A stretch of DNA of 5,196 nucleotides, taken from NCBI GenBank assembly GCA_003499715.1, contig DNSH01000050.1:3308-8503 (forward strand), written 5' to 3'. This DNA comes from Candidatus Mesolinea sp. (lineage in GTDB: Bacteria; Chloroflexota; Anaerolineae; Anaerolineales; Anaerolineaceae). The position numbers and the translations under genes are program-made. The notes beneath the pieces were generated by a model that did no database searches, had not been told where the DNA came from, and saw nothing but the letters and a program-made list of their open reading frames with translations. This document shows, in pieces, positions 1 to 5,196 of this stretch. How positions within the stretch are numbered: position 1 is the stretch's first letter; every line of letters begins with the position of its first letter.

Positions 1-468
1 GGGCAGTTAGCTTTGCCGGTGCAAACTTCAGTAGATCGTTCGGGCATTAATGCACAAGAGATTGACGAGGGTTTACACAAGGCACTTCATGCGGCTTACC
101 GTCAAGATATCAGCCGGGGGATGACCACCTTAGGTCCGCATCGGGATGAATTCCGCTTCTTGTGCAATCGTATCGATTTAGGGGATTATGGATCCCGCGG
201 GCAGGCACATACTGCCATGCTTTCGCTGAAATTTGCTGAGGTCCAGTGGATGCACGCTAAGACAGGCGAATGGCCTGTGCTGCTATTAGATGAAATTATG
301 GCGGAGCTGGACCCACAACGCCGCCAGGATTTACTCCAGGTTTTGAATGACGTTGAGCAAGCCTTCCTCACCTCCACCGATCCAGAGCTGTTTACAGAGG
401 AATTCCGCAGCCGGCACGAAATCTGGCAATTGCAGGATGGGATTGTGCTTCAAAGCCCTAATCGTTAA
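1..468 (+). CDS. recF: DNA replication and repair protein RecF, C-terminal part (5' end outside window)
   Basis: RecF is an SMC-like ATPase that binds gapped DNA and, with RecO and RecR, helps load RecA in the cytoplasm. The reading frame is open from base 1, so the gene enters from the left; 155 codons remain of a family that is usually about 360-400 residues. In the visible part, TLGPHRDEF (residues 43-51) matches the conserved GPHRDD region, YGSRGQ (63-68) is the RecF form of the ABC signature, and LLLDEIMAELD (94-104) is Walker B plus D-loop with the acidic pair D97-E98. FLTSTD (122-127) falls where the switch region is expected. Walker A lies outside the window. The TTG at 13 is an internal Leu codon, not a start. 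The stop at 466-468 is 26 nt before the next gene on the same strand, so cotranscription is likely. Neither gyrB nor the DUF721/DciA gene often found after recF follows directly. Confidence 0.93.
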   Translation, partial: GQLALPVQTSVDRSGINAQEIDEGLHKALHAAYRQDISRGMTTLGPHRDEFRFLCNRIDLGDYGSRGQAHTAMLSLKFAEVQWMHAKTGEWPVLLLDEIMAELDPQRRQDLLQVLNDVEQAFLTSTDPELFTEEFRSRHEIWQLQDGIVLQSPNR

Positions 469-494
469 GAACGAATTATGGATAGGAGCCTAGG

Positions 495-944
495 ATGCAA
501 GGAGAAGCAGTTCAGATAGAAGCGCGTAAAGTCTGGATTGCCCGGTTGCTTGTGGCAATCGTTATTTTTATCAATCTGCAAGCTGCCGTGCAATATCTGC
601 TTAATCCGAATGCCTATTCTGGCGCGTTTGAGCTAGAAGGAGTCCCTGGTATGGCTGCGGTGATGGGCGTAGGGATATTGTATGTGATGTGGCAGGTGCC
701 TTATGTTTTTGCTGCAATTAATCCAATTGCGCATAGGTTATCGATGACCGAAGCTGTGCTGATGCAAACTATCGGGCTGCTGGGGGAAACCTGGATGCGC
801 AGCCGCATTCCTGCAGAGCACGCGATTTTGCGCAATAGCATCTTGCGCTACATATTTTTTGATGCTGGAGGACTAGTGCTGCTTATTATCGCTTGGTTTT
901 TGGTTAAGGAAAATGTCATAGCTCAAAAGAAAGCTGAGGATTAA
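495..944 (+). CDS. Small integral membrane protein of unknown function
   Basis: I do not recognise a named family. The 149-residue product has a charged N-terminus, then hydrophobic segments at about residues 14-35, 52-75 and 119-137, plus a weaker amphipathic stretch at about 85-100. This suggests a three- or four-helix inner-membrane protein with a lysine-rich C-terminus (AQKKAED). There is no signal peptidase site and no catalytic motif I can name. Distinctive features are a WQVPY turn at the end of the second helix and a GLLGETWMRSR stretch at 94-104. The ATG at 495 is supported by GGAG at 485-488, 6 nt upstream. The stop codon overlaps the next start (TAATG, one base), so it is probably translationally coupled to the nitroreductase gene. 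A role connected with that flavoprotein is only a guess from position. Confidence 0.8.
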   Translation: MQGEAVQIEARKVWIARLLVAIVIFINLQAAVQYLLNPNAYSGAFELEGVPGMAAVMGVGILYVMWQVPYVFAAINPIAHRLSMTEAVLMQTIGLLGETWMRSRIPAEHAILRNSILRYIFFDAGGLVLLIIAWFLVKENVIAQKKAED

Positions 945-1516
945 TGTTAAAAGAATTAGTTGCAAAAAACCGTAGTTACCGCCGTTTCGACGAAAGTGTC
1001 CGCATACCACGCGAAACTTTGGTAGAGCTCGTTGAGTTGGCAAGGCTTTGCCCGAGCGGCGCCAACCTGCAACCCCTGCGGTTTGCCTTGGTGAGTGAGA
1101 AACCTTTAACCGATAGAGTATTTCCTTTACTTAAATTTGCAGCTTACTTGCAGGATTGGGCTGGCCCTGCTGAAGGAGAGCGGCCCACAGCGTATATTGT
1201 GGTAATGGTCGATGAGCGCATCAAGCGCCAAGCAGACATAGATGCTGGCATTGCCGCGCAGACGATGATGTTAGGCGCAGTAGAGAAGGGATATGGCGGC
1301 TGCATGATGAGCTCAGTCCAACGCGAAAAATTAGCTGAATTGCTAGGCTTACCGGAATACTACCAGATCGTTTTGGTGATGGCATTAGGCAAGCCAAATG
1401 AACGGGTGGTGCTGGAAGATGTGGATGAATCCGGCAGTATTAAGTACTACCGTGATGAGCAAGGTGTGCATCACGTCCCCAAGCGCACGCTCAAAGAGTT
1501 AATCTGGGAATCATAA
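944..1516 (+). CDS. Nitroreductase-family FMN-dependent oxidoreductase
   Basis: The 190-residue product has the layout of a compact nitroreductase-fold flavoprotein: normally a cytoplasmic homodimer that binds FMN and uses NAD(P)H to reduce nitro compounds, quinones or other electrophiles. The N-terminal NRSYRRF (residues 9-15) is the usual FMN-phosphate contact motif. CPSGANLQP (36-44) corresponds to the conserved A-P-S-(G/A)-x-N-x-Q-P block. DIDAGIAAQTMMLGAVEKG (99-117) followed by YGGCMM (117-122) is the C-terminal flavin-binding helix and turn, and MALGKP (146-151) is the conserved strand near the end. The length is at the short end of the family. The start at 944 overlaps the previous stop by one base, with GAGGA at 936-940 as ribosome binding site. 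The substrate cannot be told from sequence. The gene ends about 8 nt from the 3' end of the convergent rnpB. Confidence 0.88.
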   Translation: MLKELVAKNRSYRRFDESVRIPRETLVELVELARLCPSGANLQPLRFALVSEKPLTDRVFPLLKFAAYLQDWAGPAEGERPTAYIVVMVDERIKRQADIDAGIAAQTMMLGAVEKGYGGCMMSSVQREKLAELLGLPEYYQIVLVMALGKPNERVVLEDVDESGSIKYYRDEQGVHHVPKRTLKELIWES

Positions 1517-1524
1517 GGGAATTG

Positions 1525-1898
1525 AATACTCAGGTCAGCCTATAAGCCGTATTCTGTCGCGGGTGGGCATCTATCTGGGTGCGCTGTCACCAGCGCACTC
1601 TAGCGGTCTACCCGGAGATCAACAGTGCCGAGCCAGCACTGGCAATTAGCTTTTCCCCTGTTTGACCTTGCACCGGAAGGGGGTTGCCTGGCCGTGGATA
1701 TTGCTACCCGCGCCGGTGGTCTCTTACACCACCTTTTCACCCTTACACGGCTGCGATTGCAGCGTGCGGAATGTTTCTGTGGCCCGATCCAGAAGCTTAC
1801 GCCTCTCCAGGTGTTACCTGGCTTCCTGCTCTATGGTGTACGGACTTTCCTCACTGCTCTCTATGGAACAGCGCGCTCACCCAGCTGACCTGAGCACT
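1525..1898 (-). ncRNA. rnpB: RNase P RNA, bacterial A type
   Basis: This is the catalytic RNA of ribonuclease P, which removes 5' leaders from pre-tRNAs. Read on the minus strand, the ends form a P1 stem: 1894-1884 pairs perfectly with 1539-1529 over 11 bp, extendable with wobble pairs to 1898/1525. GAGGAAAGUCC (1852-1842) is the universal 5' core motif, and ACAGAAUACGGCUUAUAGGC (1557-1538) is the matching 3' core; together they build P4. Between them lie a CCAGGUAACACCUGG element (1821-1807), CCACAGAAACAUU (1782-1770), a 5-bp hairpin at 1763-1750, and GGUGGU-GUAAGAG-ACCACC (1733-1715). The L15-like region is around 1690-1665. A perfect 8-bp hairpin with a GUGA tetraloop (1598-1579) fits P18/L18. 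The ~374 nt length is normal for type A. The open frames inside it are incidental. Exact ends are uncertain by a few bases. Confidence 0.96.
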
Positions 1899-1901
1899 TA
1901 A

Positions 1902-1930
1902 ATCATACCCGGCAAAGCGTTAAAAATCAA
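1902..1930 (-). promoter_or_regulatory. Sigma70-type promoter of rnpB
   Basis: Reading the minus strand, TTGATT (1930-1925) and TATGAT (1907-1902) are separated by exactly 17 nt, close to the TTGACA/TATAAT consensus. Transcription would begin 4-7 nt downstream, at about 1898-1895, which coincides with the 5' edge of the P1 stem. The stretch upstream of the -35 (about 1931-1957) is very AT-rich and could act as an UP element, as expected for a strongly expressed stable RNA. The promoter call is seen in sequence; strength is inferred. Confidence 0.75.
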
Positions 1931-2000
1931 ATTTTATGGGTATATATCAATATAGTTTTGGGGGTAGTGCTTTATTGATACTTTGAAATTCTCCGAATTG

Positions 2001-2057
2001 CCTACTTAAGGTAAGTTTTTTTCTTTCTCGGGTGATTTGATCTTTCCCTAAAGTAGG
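2001..2057. repeat. Imperfect inverted repeat in the ccmE upstream region
   Basis: CCTACTT at 2001-2007 is an exact inverted copy of AAGTAGG at 2051-2057. After one mismatch (2008/2050) the pairing continues for three more base pairs (2009-2011 with 2047-2049). The loop is about 35 nt and contains a pyrimidine-rich run at 2016-2029. It could be a paired operator site or, if transcription starts upstream of it, a leader hairpin. A chance origin in AT-rich DNA is also possible. Confidence 0.35.
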
Positions 2058-2072
2058 TTTTTCAGCTAAAAT
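2043..2072 (+). promoter_or_regulatory. Weak candidate promoter for the ccm operon
   Basis: TAAAAT at 2067-2072 is a fair -10 element. The best-placed -35 is the poor TTTCCC at 2043-2048, 18 nt upstream; a better-looking TTGATC at 2037-2042 is too far away (24 nt). A start near 2079 would give a leader of under 20 nt that still includes the ribosome binding site. The elements are weak, so an activator or a different upstream promoter is equally possible. Confidence 0.25.
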
Positions 2073-2086
2073 AAGTGCCGACTTAT
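2071..2086. promoter_or_regulatory. Perfect 6-4-6 dyad (ATAAGT-GCCG-ACTTAT), possible operator
   Basis: The two 6-nt arms are exact inverted copies around a GCCG spacer. The dyad overlaps the end of the candidate -10 (2067-2072), covers the likely transcription start, and ends directly before the ribosome binding site of ccmE. It could be a repressor site or, if transcribed, a small hairpin beside the Shine-Dalgarno sequence. It does not match the FNR/CRP consensus TTGAT-N4-ATCAA. Confidence 0.4.
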
Positions 2087-2093
2087 GAGGTGA
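2087..2093 (+). promoter_or_regulatory. Ribosome binding site fixing the TTG start of ccmE
   Basis: GAGGTGA at 2087-2093 lies 3 nt before TTG 2097, a little closer than ideal but a clear anti-Shine-Dalgarno match. An ATG at 2085 is in the same frame but meets a TGA two codons later, so it cannot be the start. Confidence 0.7.
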
Positions 2094-2096
2094 AAA

Positions 2097-2579
2097 TTGA
2101 AGAAGAAGAACACAAAACTCATCATTGGCATAGTTATTATCGTTGCAGCCGTAGTGTACTTGATTGCTTCCTCCACGCTTTCGCAGTCCCAATATTTTTT
2201 GACTGTGGAAGAGCTGCAATCCAATCAAGCGGAATACGTAGGTAAGAATGTACGCATGTCTGGCGCGGTATTGGGGGATACGATTAAGTACGACCCGCAA
2301 ACCTTAGAGCTGACTTTTCAGGTGGCACAAATCCCTGGTGATCACCGTGTGATTGAGCAGATGGGGGGAATGTCTGTGGTTTTAGCGCAAGCGGCTCACG
2401 ACCCGACTCTGCCTAAGATGACGGTCCATTACGTAGGTCCTCGCCCAGATTTACTCAAAGATGAAGCCCAAGCGATAATCACCGGCTCTTTAGACGAAAA
2501 TGGCATTTTCCAAGCGAGCGAATTGCTGTTGAAGTGCCCTTCCAAGTATCAATCTGAGCTTCCAGAACAAAGTAAGTAA
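2097..2579 (+). CDS. ccmE: Cytochrome c maturation protein CcmE, heme chaperone (CXXXY variant)
   Basis: CcmE is a membrane-anchored, extracytoplasmic heme chaperone of System I: it receives heme through CcmABCD, holds it covalently, and passes it to the CcmF heme lyase. The 160-residue product has a lysine-rich N-terminus (MKKKNTK), one membrane anchor at about residues 8-25, YFLTVEEL at 33-40, and the OB-fold body with VGPRPDLLKDE at 113-123, corresponding to the conserved G-x-x-PDLF-x-E region. Classical CcmE binds heme through His in HDENY; here the aligned site is CPSKY, with Cys147 and Tyr151, so the His is replaced by Cys. This CXXXY form is known from archaea and some anaerobic bacteria such as Desulfovibrio. 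The start is TTG, supported by a good ribosome binding site and by the lack of any other in-frame start that would keep the anchor. It is the first gene of the operon, 26 nt ahead of ccmF. Confidence 0.92.
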   Translation: MKKKNTKLIIGIVIIVAAVVYLIASSTLSQSQYFLTVEELQSNQAEYVGKNVRMSGAVLGDTIKYDPQTLELTFQVAQIPGDHRVIEQMGGMSVVLAQAAHDPTLPKMTVHYVGPRPDLLKDEAQAIITGSLDENGIFQASELLLKCPSKYQSELPEQSK

Positions 2580-2605
2580 AAATCCCTAATTGACAGAGGC
2601 AAAAA

Positions 2606-4621
2606 ATGTTTTTTGCAGGTCTCATCCCATCTTATTTAGCACTGCTCGCTTTTTTAGTTGCAATAGTGTTAACTGTCTTAGCAATATGGCGTAAACAATC
2701 CGAACTACCAAAGCTCGTAAGCCTTTTGGCTAAATTTGCTTTCATCCTGCAGACACTTGGGGTGATTAGCTTAGTGGTCATGCTTGTCTTGGAAGATTAC
2801 ACAAATTATTACGTGGCATCGGTGGTAAACCCAGCCATGCCGGGGATCCTCAAAGTAACAGCTCTATGGGGTGGTCAAGCCGGATCACTATTCTTTTGGA
2901 GTTGGTTAGTCTCGCTTATTGTTTTTATTGCCCTCTCAAGCAAACGCAAATTGATCGATGCGTGGTCTTTTCTTGTTTTAGCTGCCAATGTGAGCTTCTT
3001 TTTAGGGCTTTCGCTTTTTGGGGATAATCCCTTCATGCGAATCTGGGCATTGAGCGATGGCAGCTTAGTTTCATCCCTCTTTGCACCGGAGGCGGGTGCT
3101 GTGGTTCATAAACTCAGCATTGGAATGGGGTTGAACCCACTCCTCAGGCACCCTGGGATGATCATTCATCCACCCATGCTGTATCTGGGATATGCACTTT
3201 TCTTTGTTCCGTTTGCGGTAGGGATCTCAACACTTATCCAGAAACGGAATGATGATCAATTGATTCACGATACCCGCACGTGGGTTGTTCTTGGCTGGGT
3301 CTTCTTAACTGGCGGGATTGTCTTAGGCAGCTGGTGGTCTTATGACGTCTTGGGCTGGGGTGGATACTGGGCTTGGGATCCTGTGGAAACGGCATCGCTC
3401 TTGCCTTGGCTGACAGCTACAGCGTTGTTACACAGCTTCTTGCTGGAGCGTAAACGCGGCATATTTAAACGATTTAATTTCGTGTTAGTGCTGCTCACCT
3501 ATTTGCTTGTTATTTTTAGTATTTTCGTCACCCGCTCCGGATTGGTCAATTCAGTTCATGCTTTTAGCGAGAGCACAATCTCCATACCCTTATTGGTTTT
3601 TATGTGTTTTTGGCTGTTAACCTCGATAGTTCTCTTGGTATGGCGATGGAAAGCATTAGGCGGAGAGTTCGAGATTAGCTCTCCATTCAACCGAGAAGCA
3701 TTTTTCTTGTATACCAATATCATTTTGCTCGCGTTGACAGCGGTTTGTTTGTGGGGGTTAATATTTCCACTGATCAATGGCGCTCTGACAGGCAACCAGG
3801 TCGTTTTGGATCGGGGGTATTATGACCGCACGACTACGCCGCTTTTTTTGTTGCTGGTTTTCTTGTTAGCGATATGTCCGTTAATCGGATGGAATGCGGT
3901 TCAGCTGAAGAAGATCGGGAAGAAGTTATGGATCCCACTGGGGCTGTCAGTCCTAACGGTCGTGATCCTCTTTCTCAGTCGTTTACGCATTGCAATGGCG
4001 CTAGCTGGCATTTTCCTTGTGGCTTTGGGGCTCTTTACCCTGCTCACGCTCACCATTCGTGATGGGATCGCAGTCGGATTTTCGAAGTTCTGGGCATTCC
4101 TCTGGAAGCAGCGTAACCGCTACGGGGCTTGGCTGGTCCATGCTGGAATTCTATTAATTGCTTTAGGTATCGTGGGGATGGAAACGCTCTCTACGAACAT
4201 TCAAGGCACTATGCTGCCTCATGAAAAAATGCCGCTCATGGGTTATGAAATAGAATTCAATAGTATCAGTGAAACTTTCACAAACCCTGAATATATGACT
4301 GCACAGTCAGATACAACCCTCTATAAAGATGGAAAAGAAATTGCTCGGCTTTATCCAGCGCAGCATATTTACCCAGAGCGCAACCAGTTTATCAGCATTC
4401 CAGCAGTAGATAGCAACCTGGGCAGAGATGTATATCTCCTCCTGGTTGGTTATAACGTTGATGTGCCTTATATTACTTTGAGAATGTCGGTCAATCCCTT
4501 AATCAACTTTATGTGGTTGGGGGGTATATTCCTCGTCCTCGGTGGATTGTGTGTGGCAACCACCTCAAGCCATGTACGCGAAGATGAAGAACTTGTGCAG
4601 GAGGAACCGCTTGAGGTTTGA
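2606..4621 (+). CDS. ccmF: Cytochrome c heme lyase component CcmF
   Basis: CcmF is the multi-spanning membrane protein that takes heme from CcmE and attaches it to CXXCH motifs of apocytochromes c outside the membrane. The 671-residue length is normal for the family. The heme-handling WWD domain is complete: GGYWAWDPVE at residues 252-261, preceded by GSWWSYD (241-247). All four conserved histidines can be placed by motif: H188 in IHPPMLYLGY, H276 in ALLHSFLL, H318 in NSVHAF and H512 in WLVHAG. Hydrophobic segments run through residues 1-525. They are followed by a soluble, probably extracytoplasmic domain at about 527-625 (with YKDGKEIARLYPAQ) and a last helix at about 632-652. The C-terminal tail is acidic. 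ATG 2606 has AGAGG at 2595-2599. Its last 11 nt overlap ccmA, so the two are probably translationally coupled. Confidence 0.96.
   Translation: MFFAGLIPSYLALLAFLVAIVLTVLAIWRKQSELPKLVSLLAKFAFILQTLGVISLVVMLVLEDYTNYYVASVVNPAMPGILKVTALWGGQAGSLFFWSWLVSLIVFIALSSKRKLIDAWSFLVLAANVSFFLGLSLFGDNPFMRIWALSDGSLVSSLFAPEAGAVVHKLSIGMGLNPLLRHPGMIIHPPMLYLGYALFFVPFAVGISTLIQKRNDDQLIHDTRTWVVLGWVFLTGGIVLGSWWSYDVLGWGGYWAWDPVETASLLPWLTATALLHSFLLERKRGIFKRFNFVLVLLTYLLVIFSIFVTRSGLVNSVHAFSESTISIPLLVFMCFWLLTSIVLLVWRWKALGGEFEISSPFNREAFFLYTNIILLALTAVCLWGLIFPLINGALTGNQVVLDRGYYDRTTTPLFLLLVFLLAICPLIGWNAVQLKKIGKKLWIPLGLSVLTVVILFLSRLRIAMALAGIFLVALGLFTLLTLTIRDGIAVGFSKFWAFLWKQRNRYGAWLVHAGILLIALGIVGMETLSTNIQGTMLPHEKMPLMGYEIEFNSISETFTNPEYMTAQSDTTLYKDGKEIARLYPAQHIYPERNQFISIPAVDSNLGRDVYLLLVGYNVDVPYITLRMSVNPLINFMWLGGIFLVLGGLCVATTSSHVREDEELVQEEPLEV
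4599..4604 (+). promoter_or_regulatory. Ribosome binding site fixing the TTG start of ccmA
   Basis: AGGAGG, a full Shine-Dalgarno match inside the end of ccmF, lies 6 nt before TTG 4611. This spacing and strength are what identify the start, since no ATG or GTG occurs in a suitable place before the Walker A motif. Confidence 0.8.
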
Positions 4622-5196
4622 AGCTAAAAAGCTCTGCAAGGCTTATGGTGTGCAGCGTGTGCTGCAGAACTTAGACATCAGCTTACAGTCTGGAGAGCTT
4701 GTTTGCCTGCTGGGTCCAAATGGCGCCGGAAAGAGTACCTTGATCCGCTTACTCAGTGGATTGCTCAAACCAACCGCTGGGGAGATCACGATCGACGGCA
4801 CGTTGGCAGATTTCAGCGAAGCTGAGATCAGGCGCCGGATTGGCCTTATTTTGCATCAGACCTTTTTATATGAACAACTTACTGGCTTAGAAAACCTGCA
4901 GCTTTACGCCCGCCTCTATGGAACGAGGCTTACCGAAAGTGACCTTAAACAGCTTATGGTAAGGGTTGGCTTAGGCAAGGTACGCCCAGTTCCCGTGCGA
5001 AGTTACTCTCGTGGGATGAAGCAGCGCCTGACCATTGCCCGCGCTTTGCTTAATGAACCGCAGATTTTACTCCTGGATGAACCTTATACTGGCTTAGATC
5101 AGCAAGGATCGACCATGCTCAATCAATTATTGATCGAGGAAAAGGAACAGCAACGCATTATTTTGATCACAACCCACGAGCTTAGCTTTATCCGCC
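4611..5196 (+). CDS. ccmA: Heme exporter ABC transporter ATP-binding protein CcmA (3' end outside window)
   Basis: This is the cytoplasmic ATPase of the CcmAB(CD) complex, whose ATP hydrolysis drives release of heme-loaded CcmE. The frame is open to the window end, giving 195 codons of a usual 200-240. The ABC motifs are intact and in order: Walker A GPNGAGKST (residues 35-43), Q-loop Q83 in LHQT, signature YSRGMKQR (132-139) in place of LSGGQ, Walker B ILLLDEP (152-158) with D156-E157, D-loop GLD (161-163) and switch His H189 in TTHE. The SRGM-type signature is common in CcmA and related ABC-2-type exporters. TTG 4611 is chosen because of the AGGAGG six bases upstream; it overlaps the end of ccmF by 11 nt. 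By sequence alone it could be another export ATPase; the position after ccmE and ccmF makes CcmA by far the best call. ccmB and ccmC would be expected next, beyond the window. Confidence 0.9.
   Translation, partial: MRFEAKKLCKAYGVQRVLQNLDISLQSGELVCLLGPNGAGKSTLIRLLSGLLKPTAGEITIDGTLADFSEAEIRRRIGLILHQTFLYEQLTGLENLQLYARLYGTRLTESDLKQLMVRVGLGKVRPVPVRSYSRGMKQRLTIARALLNEPQILLLDEPYTGLDQQGSTMLNQLLIEEKEQQRIILITTHELSFIR

Noticed and set aside
186..377. Minus-strand 63-codon frame inside recF
   Set aside because: It is antisense to the conserved RecF signature and Walker B region; a coding shadow.
1625..1901. Three overlapping plus-strand open frames of 69-87 codons
   Set aside because: They lie antisense within the RNase P RNA gene; open frames there follow from its base composition and none has a plausible ribosome binding site or recognisable protein.
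1975..2008. TTGATA (1975-1980) with TACTTA (2003-2008) as a ccm promoter
   Set aside because: The spacer of 22 nt is too long for a sigma70 promoter and the -10 is poor.
1946..2042. TTGAT and ATCAA half-sites suggesting an FNR/CRP box before ccmE
   Set aside because: The half-sites are not paired with the required 4-nt spacing, so they are best explained by AT-rich composition.
1947..2300. Minus-strand open frame of 117 codons across the ccmE upstream region
   Set aside because: It overlaps the well-supported start of ccmE and the divergent control region, and its translation shows no known motif.
3556..3795. Minus-strand open frame inside ccmF
   Set aside because: It is a shadow of the ccmF coding frame, with no independent start signal.
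3874..4062. Plus-strand 62-codon frame inside ccmF
   Set aside because: It is in another frame of the intact, conserved ccmF gene and resembles nothing known.

Overview
The window reads as ordinary bacterial chromosome from a moderately AT-leaning genome. The style of the RecF (DEIMAELD Walker B/D-loop), the TTG starts and the Cys-type CcmE suggest Chloroflexota, perhaps an Anaerolineae-like lineage. This is an inference from protein style, not a proven placement. No mobile element, CRISPR array, tRNA or transfer signature was seen.

Left block (1-1516, + strand): the C-terminal part of recF, cut by the window edge, is followed 26 nt later by a small unrecognised membrane protein. That gene overlaps a nitroreductase-family flavoprotein gene by one base (TAATG). 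The three genes look like one transcription unit.

Middle (1517-2096): this stretch has no protein gene. Most of it is the RNase P RNA gene (rnpB, bacterial A type) on the minus strand, at about 1898 down to 1525. It has a perfect 11-bp P1 closing stem, the conserved core motifs and a strong sigma70-like promoter at 1930-1902. rnpB converges on the nitroreductase gene with only about 8 nt between them, and no intrinsic terminator is visible for either. The remaining ~200 nt is an AT-rich divergent control region between rnpB and the ccm genes. It carries two inverted repeats, one of them a perfect 6-4-6 dyad just upstream of the ccmE ribosome binding site.

Right block (2097-5196, + strand): the start of a cytochrome c maturation (System I) operon, in the order ccmE, ccmF, ccmA (cut by the window end). 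CcmA should be the ATPase of the complex that loads heme onto the periplasmic heme chaperone CcmE, and CcmF is the heme lyase component that moves heme from CcmE to apocytochrome c. ccmE and ccmA both start with TTG behind good ribosome binding sites, and ccmA overlaps ccmF by 11 nt. The most notable point is that CcmE has Cys where classical CcmE has its heme-binding His (CPSKY, the CXXXY variant), which marks this as a non-classical Ccm system. I found no convincing wholly undescribed system here.
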